The notes beneath the pieces are model-generated. The model did not search any database. It had not been told where the DNA came from and was given only the letters and a program-made list of their open reading frames with translations. 23,468 nt of DNA from a virus. The stretch spans positions 1 through 23,468 of the IMG/VR virus record IMGVR_UViG_3300017746_000165. One strand, written 5' to 3'. Positions 18,366-23,468 of this stretch are shown in pieces. The stretch's first letter is position 1, and each line of letters begins with the position of its first letter. The position numbers and the translations under genes were made by a program.

Positions 18366-19052
18366 ATGCCAAGATCAGAAGGTTTAAAACCAATAGGTGA
18401 CTCAGTAAAAAAACTTATTGAAAAACTAAAAAAAGAACGTGAAGAACGTCGAAATAAAAATAAATCTGTTAGAACACAACCTAAACTTCCTGGTATGAAA
18501 AAAGGCGGAGATGTAAAAGGTTATATGTCAGGTGGTTTTGGTATATTCTCCAAAAAGAAAGCTCAAGCTGATGAACCTGATAAAAAAGAATCTAATGAGT
18601 CTAAGAAAAAGAAAAGACTCGAAGAATTGAAAAAGGAGATAGGTATGAAAAAAGGTGGAGAAGTTCAAGGATATGAACAAGGCGGTATGACTAGTAAAAA
18701 AGGTGGAAGAAATAAGCCTAAACCTTTTTTAGGATTACCTGGCAAACCATTACCGAGACCACGACCTGGGCCTGGGAGACCACCACCAAAAAAAAGAAAA
18801 GAATCCTCTCCAAAAAAACAAGATCCTAATTATGGGGTAGAGTTTAATAGAGACGGACCAGCTAGACCAGGAAAAGATGTTACTGGATACATGGTTAAAA
18901 AAGGTGGTTTGATCGGTGGTCAAAAGAAACTTGATGCAAACAAAGACGGAAAGATTTCAGGAGATGATTTTAAAATCTTGAAAGCTAAAAATAACAAAAT
19001 GAAAGGTGGCGGAATCGCCATCAGAGGAACTAACTTTAAAGGAATATACTAA
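18366..19052 (+). CDS. KKGG-repeat protein with EF-hand-like loop (228 aa)
   Basis: AGGAG precedes the ATG by 7-8 nt. The N-terminal 40 residues are a charged helix (VKKLIEKLKKEREERRNKNK). Two copies of a 15-residue repeat, GMKKGGDVKGYMSGG (43-57) and GMKKGGEVQGYEQGG (93-107), share 11 residues and are separated by a Lys/Glu-rich helix. A proline-rich linker (PGKPLPRPRPGPGRPPP) follows, then a third VKKGG (177-181), a calcium-binding-type loop DANKDGKISGDD (190-201, one EF-hand or dockerin-like), and a tail GGGIAIRGTNFKGIY. The whole is disordered-looking and basic. I do not recognise the full protein. It could be a multivalent virion-associated protein whose short repeats dock to a partner. 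Confidence 0.8.
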   Translation: MPRSEGLKPIGDSVKKLIEKLKKEREERRNKNKSVRTQPKLPGMKKGGDVKGYMSGGFGIFSKKKAQADEPDKKESNESKKKKRLEELKKEIGMKKGGEVQGYEQGGMTSKKGGRNKPKPFLGLPGKPLPRPRPGPGRPPPKKRKESSPKKQDPNYGVEFNRDGPARPGKDVTGYMVKKGGLIGGQKKLDANKDGKISGDDFKILKAKNNKMKGGGIAIRGTNFKGIY

Positions 19053-19273
19053 TGGATAATTCAAAAATAAAAATGCATAAAAAAATGGCTATGTCTGGAA
19101 AATCACCTGTCGGTAAAATGGGCGGTGGTATGATGAAACCTACAGGCTACAATAAAGGCGGAAGAGTAAGAAAACCAGTAACAGTTAAAGAAATTACACC
19201 AAAAGGTAAAAAAGGTGTCTTAATTTTTAAAGGCAAAGCTAAAGATTATAAAAACGTTGGCAAAAGTAAATAA
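19052..19273 (+). CDS. Small basic Met/Gly-rich protein (73 aa)
   Basis: The ATG overlaps the previous stop by one base (TAATG). The N-terminus is rich in Met and Lys (KIKMHKKMAMSGKSP), followed by KMGGGMMKPTGYNKGGRV (about 22-39), another member of the GG motif set. The C-terminal part (PVTVKEITPKGKKGVLIFKG) looks like a short beta hairpin with basic ends. There is no membrane segment. It closes the run of KKGG proteins before the connector genes. The function is unknown. Confidence 0.7.
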   Translation: MDNSKIKMHKKMAMSGKSPVGKMGGGMMKPTGYNKGGRVRKPVTVKEITPKGKKGVLIFKGKAKDYKNVGKSK

Positions 19274-19286
19274 AGGATATGTTTAA

Positions 19287-19976
19287 ATGGCTACATCAGG
19301 AACTACAGCATTTGATTTATCAATTGATGACATTGTAGAAGAGGCTTATGAAAGATGTGGTCTATCAACTAATTCTGGTTACGATTTAAAAAAAGCTAGA
19401 AGAGGATTAAATGTTTTGTTTTCTGAATGGGGAAACAGAGGAGTTCATCTTTGGAAAGTTGAAAAACAAGTTCAAGCATTAACTGCTGGTACAGCAACTT
19501 ATACCACTCCTACATCTACTAATGATGTTTTAGAAGCGTATATTTCAACTGCGTCAGCTCCAGGAACAAACGTTACAGATATTACATTATCTAAAATAGA
19601 TAGATCTACTTATGCAGCATTACCAAATAAAGGATCTACAGGTCAGCCTTCACAATATTATGTAGATAGACAAACGACACCTACAATTACATTATACCTG
19701 ACCCCTGATGCATCGACTTATACACATTTATGTTACTATACATTAAATAGAATTCAAGATGCGGGTGCTTATACTGATAATCCAGATATACCTTTTAGAT
19801 TTTTACCGTGTATGATTTCTGGACTTGCATTTTATATATCTTTAAAATATGCACCAGAAAGAACACAAGCTTTAAAAATGTATTATGAAGACGAACTTAA
19901 AAGAGCTTTGGATGAAGATGGTCAAAGAGCTTCTTTATTTATTTCACCAGCTAACTATTATCCAACGAGGAACTAA
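19287..19976 (+). CDS. Head-tail adaptor, P22 gp4-like
   Basis: This 229-aa protein matches the pattern of podovirus tail accessory/adaptor proteins that bind below the portal and seal the packaged head (P22 gp4 type). Indicators are the N-terminal helix DIVEEAYERCGLS (about 15-27), the segment KARRGLNVLFSEWGNRGVHL (about 36-55), VEKQVQALTAGTATYTTP, and the helical C-terminus FYISLKYAPERTQALKMYYE, which ends in ELKRALDEDGQRASLFI. The family match comes from pattern memory; the position before other connector-like genes supports it. It starts 13 nt after the previous stop with AAGGAT as a modest ribosome binding site and overlaps the next start. Confidence 0.8.
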   Translation: MATSGTTAFDLSIDDIVEEAYERCGLSTNSGYDLKKARRGLNVLFSEWGNRGVHLWKVEKQVQALTAGTATYTTPTSTNDVLEAYISTASAPGTNVTDITLSKIDRSTYAALPNKGSTGQPSQYYVDRQTTPTITLYLTPDASTYTHLCYYTLNRIQDAGAYTDNPDIPFRFLPCMISGLAFYISLKYAPERTQALKMYYEDELKRALDEDGQRASLFISPANYYPTRN

Positions 19977-20344
19977 TGGCACGATTTGCAAGAGGTAAAA
20001 ATTCATTAGCTATATCCGACCGTTCTGGTCAGGCTTTTCCATATACTGAAATGGTAAAGGAATGGAATGGATCCATCGTCCATATTTCTGAGTTTGAACC
20101 CAAACAACCTCAGCTGACACCTAAAGTTTATGGTTCTGATCCACAAGGTTTACTGGACGCTAGACCACAAAAACCTGATACTACCGCTAGTTTTACTTTA
20201 TACATCAATAGCAATCCAACTAACGATCCTTTAATAAATAGTTTTAGTATGATTCCTTCCTCAAGTGATAATATATTAGGTACACCACTAACTAGTTTTT
20301 CTGCAGATATGTCAATTGGAAATGTTACCGTGGAGATATCATAA
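19976..20344 (+). CDS. Conserved structural protein (122 aa)
   Basis: It overlaps both neighbours by one base (TAATG on each side), so it is locked between two adaptor-like genes. The N-terminal half, FARGKNSLAISDRSGQAFPY (about 4-23) and MVKEWNGSIVHISEFEPKQPQ (about 25-45), matches a pattern I recall in many marine podovirus genomes between the adaptor genes (ISDRSGxxF, KEWNG, E(F/Y)EPKHPQ). The second half is Ser/Thr-rich with beta strands. The role in the head-tail junction is unknown. Confidence 0.75.
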   Translation: MARFARGKNSLAISDRSGQAFPYTEMVKEWNGSIVHISEFEPKQPQLTPKVYGSDPQGLLDARPQKPDTTASFTLYINSNPTNDPLINSFSMIPSSSDNILGTPLTSFSADMSIGNVTVEIS

Positions 20345-21006
20345 TGGCAATTACCCATACTAATTTTTTAACACAAGTAAGAAATTATACAGAGGTAGAT
20401 TCTAATGTATTGACTGACTCGATATTAGATCAATTTATTAGAAATGTTGAACTTGATGTGTCTGGTCAAGTAGATTACGACGATACAAGAAAATATGCTA
20501 CTTCTTCATTTACCGCCAACAAACGATATCTTGTGACTCCAGCTGATTTTTTAATAATAAGATCTCTTCAAGTATTCGCGACTACATCAAATACTTCAGC
20601 AAGAACTTTTATGGAAAAAAGAGATACAAGTTTTATAACTGAATTCAATTCAAGTAGCGCAACAGGACAGCCTAAATATTATGCAAATTGGGACGCTACT
20701 ACCATTGTAGTTGCTCCAACTCCAGATATTGCTTATGCAACACAATTGAATTATATTGTAACTCCTCCTCATTTTAATAGTTCTACAACTACTTACTTAT
20801 CAGATTATCAGGAATCAATGTTATTACATGGAGTTTTAGCTGAAGCATTTTCTTTTTTAAAAGGCCCCTTGGATATGTACAATTTATATAAAAACAAGTA
20901 TACTGAGGAATTAAAAGCTTTTGGTATCCAACAAATGGGTAGAAGAAGAAGAGCAGAATTCGATGATGGCGTTCCTAGAATGAAAGTACCGTCACCATCA
21001 CCATAA
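20344..21006 (+). CDS. Second adaptor-like connector protein (220 aa)
   Basis: The start overlaps the previous stop by one base. The N-terminus NFLTQVRNYTEVDSNVLTDS (about 7-26) followed by ILDQFIRNVELDV resembles phage adaptor proteins (the pattern I recall as DUF6682). Helical and beta segments follow (RTFMEKRDTSFITEF, PKYYANWDATTIVVAP), and the C-terminal helices (YQESMLLHGVLAEAFSFLKG, then MYNLYKNKYTEELKAF) are like those of the gp4-type family. The last 25 residues are basic and proline-rich. It probably stacks under the 19287 product to form the neck. Confidence 0.75.
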   Translation: MAITHTNFLTQVRNYTEVDSNVLTDSILDQFIRNVELDVSGQVDYDDTRKYATSSFTANKRYLVTPADFLIIRSLQVFATTSNTSARTFMEKRDTSFITEFNSSSATGQPKYYANWDATTIVVAPTPDIAYATQLNYIVTPPHFNSSTTTYLSDYQESMLLHGVLAEAFSFLKGPLDMYNLYKNKYTEELKAFGIQQMGRRRRAEFDDGVPRMKVPSPSP

Positions 21007-21019
21007 AAAGGAGTTAAAA

Positions 21020-21460
21020 ATGGCAATAACAACAAACGCAATATGTAATTCATTTAAAAAAGAATTATTAGAAGGAAAACACGATTTTACACAAACTAGT
21101 GGAGATCAATTTAAATTAGCATTATACAATGATTCAGCAGTTTTAGGGAAGTCAACAACTTCATTTACCACTGATAACCAAGTTAATGCTTCAGGGCAAT
21201 ATACATCAGGCGGAGGAAAATTAGCAAAATCAGGTCAGAATACATCGGTAGCATCAAGTGTAGCTATTGTAGATTTTCCTAATAGATCATTTACTGGAGT
21301 AACACTTACAGCTAAGGGAGCATTAATTTATAATACTTCAAACTCTAATTCAGCTGTTTGTGTTTTAGATTTTGGTGGAAATAAAACTGCAACTGCAGGG
21401 ACATTTACAATTCAATTTCCTGCATTTACAACATCTGCTGCAATATTAAGATTAACGTAA
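21020..21460 (+). CDS. Virion beta-sandwich protein (146 aa)
   Basis: AAGGAG (about 21008-21013) lies 6 nt before the ATG. The pattern NSFKKELLEGKHDF (about 10-23), QFKLALYNDSAVLG, VNASGQYTSGGGKL and a C-terminal QFPAFTTSAAILRL is common near tail fibre genes of podoviruses and siphoviruses that infect marine bacteria. It is all-beta in appearance, with Ser/Thr/Asn-rich turns and no membrane segment. A small tail or fibre-network protein is the best guess. Confidence 0.75.
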   Translation: MAITTNAICNSFKKELLEGKHDFTQTSGDQFKLALYNDSAVLGKSTTSFTTDNQVNASGQYTSGGGKLAKSGQNTSVASSVAIVDFPNRSFTGVTLTAKGALIYNTSNSNSAVCVLDFGGNKTATAGTFTIQFPAFTTSAAILRLT

Positions 21461-21471
21461 GAGAGGTTTAG

Positions 21472-21930
21472 ATGGCACTTGTCATTAACGATAGAGTTAA
21501 AGAGACAAGCACTACCTCGGGAACGGTAACGTTAAACCTAGCTGGTGCTTCACAGGACTTTGTAACATTTGTAGCTGGAGTAGGTACAACTAATACTACG
21601 TATTATTGTATTACAGAAACAGGTACAGATAAGTTTGAAGTTGGTATTGGTACTGTTACCGATGCTTCTCCAGATACTTTATCAAGAGACACAGTGATAA
21701 GTAATTCATCAGGAAACACCTCTAAGATTAATTTTGGTTCAGGAGAAAAAGAAGTATTTTGTACTGTCCCTGCTAAAAAAGCAATGTCACCTGTTATGCA
21801 AGCAACAGGTTATGTTGTAACTCATGCATCTACTTTAGATGAAGTTCAAACTATGGACTCAGGTGTATTAGCAGGACCAGTAACAGTATCAGGAACAATA
21901 ACAGTAACAGGAGTTTTAATTATATTGTAA
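21472..21930 (+). CDS. Tail fibre-associated protein (152 aa)
   Basis: AGAGAGG lies 6 nt before the ATG. VINDRVKETSTTSGTVTLNL (4-23), NTTYYCITETGTDKFEVGIG, TLSRDTVISNSSGNTSKINF and KEVFCTVPAKKAM form a pattern very widely found in phage fibre operons (RVKETTTTTGTG, YxI.. G...WEVGxGTY, L.RDTVL.SSN). The last 25 residues (GPVTVSGTITVTGVLIIL) repeat Thr/Val strands that may mediate trimerisation. It is likely a fibre-base or tail spike-associated protein. The stop overlaps the fibre start by one base. Confidence 0.82.
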   Translation: MALVINDRVKETSTTSGTVTLNLAGASQDFVTFVAGVGTTNTTYYCITETGTDKFEVGIGTVTDASPDTLSRDTVISNSSGNTSKINFGSGEKEVFCTVPAKKAMSPVMQATGYVVTHASTLDEVQTMDSGVLAGPVTVSGTITVTGVLIIL

Positions 21931-22904
21931 TGAGCACATTAGAAGTAGATAAAATAATTCCACAATCAGGAACTGCAACACAGTTAGGTGAATCAGGTGA
22001 TACGATTACTATTCCAGCAGGTGCAACTATTACTAATAATGGAACTGCTACTGGATTTGGAAGTGCTGATACAGAAAAAGTAAAAGTATCTGCTAACGAT
22101 ACAACAGCTGGTTTTTTAAATGGTAAATTAGTTGCAGGTACAAATATATCTTTAACTGAAGGTACTGATGGTGGAAATGAAACTCTTACTGCTGCTCTTT
22201 CAGGAACAATTGCAACAGCACAAATTGCAGATGATGCAGTAACTTTAGCTAAAATGGCTCCAGGTACAGACGGTAATATTATTTCATATGATGCTTCAGG
22301 AAATCCAGTTGCAGTTGCAACGGGAAGTGCAGGACAAGTATTAACTTCAGCAGGTGCGGGTGCACCTCCAACTTTTGCAGCAGGTGGAGTAGCTGGTATT
22401 ACATCAAGTGCAGACGCAACAGCTATAACTATTAATTCAAATGAAATTGTAACTCTTTCGAGTGTTCCAGCTTTTAGTGCTGGTTTATCTTCATCTTATA
22501 CTCCAAGTGTCAATACAACTATTGTTTTTGGTGATACATCTGGTTCTGCTCATTTTAATAGAGGAAATCATTATAACACTACTACTGGAAAATTTACTGC
22601 TCCTGTTGCTGGAATTTATTCCTTTTATTGTAGTTTAATTTGGGAAAATGCATCAGACGGTCAAGAGATGCAAGATGCTTTTAGATTTCAAAAAAATTCA
22701 TCTTTATTAGCTTATGATAATAGGAGAGCAGAATATGTTAATGGTACTACTGGTAATGGTGGTTATTATACATCACACCAAACACAAAAAGCTGAATTAG
22801 CTGCAAACGATACTTTTCAAGTATATATTCAAACTAGGGGAGTAGCACAACCCTTACATGGAAATACAAATTTTTGTTATTTTACAGGTTTTTTAATAGG
22901 ATAG
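21930..22904 (+). CDS. Tail fibre with C1q-like tip (324 aa)
   Basis: Three parts are visible. The N-terminal anchor (about 1-35: VDKIIPQSGTATQLGESGDT, then ITIPAGATIT) is shared with the partial gene at 23206. The shaft (about 48-150) has the widespread KVKVSANDTTAGFLNGKLVA motif and small-residue repeats. The C-terminal domain (about 182-324) is C1q/TNF-like: YNTTTGKFTAPVAGIYSFYC (215-234), ELAANDTFQVYIQTRG, and the final NFCYFTGFLIG. Such domains form trimeric knobs and here probably bind the host surface. The start lies in TAATGAG right behind the 21472 gene. The fibre assignment is firm; the receptor is unknown. Confidence 0.88.
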   Translation: MSTLEVDKIIPQSGTATQLGESGDTITIPAGATITNNGTATGFGSADTEKVKVSANDTTAGFLNGKLVAGTNISLTEGTDGGNETLTAALSGTIATAQIADDAVTLAKMAPGTDGNIISYDASGNPVAVATGSAGQVLTSAGAGAPPTFAAGGVAGITSSADATAITINSNEIVTLSSVPAFSAGLSSSYTPSVNTTIVFGDTSGSAHFNRGNHYNTTTGKFTAPVAGIYSFYCSLIWENASDGQEMQDAFRFQKNSSLLAYDNRRAEYVNGTTGNGGYYTSHQTQKAELAANDTFQVYIQTRGVAQPLHGNTNFCYFTGFLIG

Positions 22905-22912
22905 GAGATTAT

Positions 22913-23206
22913 ATGAATTTAGAAACAGGCAGACCAGACCATATACAAGATTATTTAGCAAGGTTACATACAGGATTATGGTATGGTTGGAGTGATATTA
23001 ATAATAAAGTTTATGCTAATTTAATTGTTTTAGACAATACTAAAACAAAACCTACTGAACAAGAATGTATTGATGGTTTAGCAACTTTGCAATCTAATTT
23101 TGATATAGCAGAAGCAAACGCAATAGCTAAAAAAGCATCTGGAAAACAAAAACTAAAAGACTTAGGATTAGATGATGACGAAATCCAAGCATTAACTGGA
23201 GCATAA
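22913..23206 (+). CDS. Small fibre-associated protein (97 aa)
   Basis: I chose ATG 22913, which has TAGGAG (22901-22906) six bases upstream, over ATG 22874 inside the fibre gene. The product starts NLETGRPDHIQDYLARLHTG followed by LWYGWSDINNKVYANLIV; the C-terminus is helical and charged (KKASGKQKLKDLGLDDDEI, then QALTGA). Small proteins of this form alternate with fibre genes in marine phages; they may be fibre chaperones or assembly factors. The stop overlaps the next fibre start by one base, so coupling is likely. The role is inferred from position only. Confidence 0.75.
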   Translation: MNLETGRPDHIQDYLARLHTGLWYGWSDINNKVYANLIVLDNTKTKPTEQECIDGLATLQSNFDIAEANAIAKKASGKQKLKDLGLDDDEIQALTGA

Positions 23207-23468
23207 TGAGTGAAGTAAAAGTAAATAAAATTAGTCCAAGATCAGGGACAGATGTACAGTTAGGAGATAGTGGTGACACTATTACTGTTCCAAGTGGAGC
23301 AAGCTTAACTTTACCTGCAGCAAGTATTGCAAACGCTGATCTACAAGGTTCAGGACAAATTACAATTAATGGTACTGCGGTAGCATTAGGTGGATCTATT
23401 ACTTTAGTTACAGAAACAAGACCAACTTTTACATCCATAACTCCAAACGTAGTTGAAAACACACAGAC
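23206..23468 (+). CDS. Second tail fibre, 5' part only (cut by window)
   Basis: This gene starts in TAATGAG, exactly as the fibre at 21930 does, and runs off the window (87 codons and 2 nt visible). The first 36 residues (VNKISPRSGTDVQLGDSGDT, then ITVPSGASLT) are clearly paralogous to those of the 21930 gene, with about 22 identical. Beyond residue 36 the sequences diverge (ADLQGSGQITINGTAVALGG, then TLVTETRPTFTSITPN). This supports a shared particle-binding anchor with different distal parts. The 3' end and the receptor-binding tip are not visible. Confidence 0.85.
   Translation, partial: MSEVKVNKISPRSGTDVQLGDSGDTITVPSGASLTLPAASIANADLQGSGQITINGTAVALGGSITLVTETRPTFTSITPNVVENTQ

Overview
This window is part of a tailed-phage genome, most likely a podovirus-like marine phage of an alphaproteobacterium. 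The reasons are: every supported gene lies on the + strand; genes are packed with 1-8 nt stop/start overlaps; base composition from about 1.7 kb onward is AT-rich; and the order runs terminase, portal, co-chaperonin, scaffold, capsid, lysis, connector, fibres, with no tail tape measure or sheath. Several small proteins also resemble families I recall from uncultured marine phages. Host and lineage are inference; no integrase, replication gene or tRNA is visible.

Left end (1-1720). This part is richer in GC than the rest. Positions 1-605 hold no gene I can support. They carry arrays of a 7-nt unit (consensus TCCCAYY, exact 7-nt period), dispersed words such as CAGCTGGATCC and GAGCTGGTACCGC, and an orphan promoter-like site. 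A sigma70-like promoter (606-634) then drives an early cassette: an unknown 103-aa protein, a 113-aa DUF7222-like protein, a 31-aa membrane peptide and a 66-aa ORF that has a heptamer array inside it.

Packaging and head (1822-13600). Two unknown small genes and a perfect hairpin precede terL. After terL come an 877-aa protein with phage polyvalent-protein-like motifs, a small basic protein, a P22-like portal, a small basic protein, a holin-like membrane protein, a GroES-like co-chaperonin, a scaffold-like protein, two probable virion proteins and the major capsid protein. A strong intrinsic terminator closes this unit.

Decoration, lysis and small basic proteins (13690-19273). Two glycine/threonine-rich probable decoration proteins are separated by a UUCG hairpin. 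Then come a DUF6321-like basic protein, small membrane proteins, an M15-family endolysin, a class I methyltransferase-like gene, and a run of lysine/glycine-rich basic proteins with repeated KKGG motifs, related C-terminal tails and one EF-hand/dockerin-like loop.

Connector and fibres (19287-23468). A P22 gp4-like adaptor, an unknown protein, a second adaptor-like protein and two small virion proteins lead to a tail fibre with a C1q-like tip. A small protein follows, then the start of a second fibre with a paralogous N-terminal anchor, cut by the window end.

The best candidates for something undescribed are the heptamer (potential G-quadruplex) repeat family at the left end and the KKGG-tailed basic protein set.
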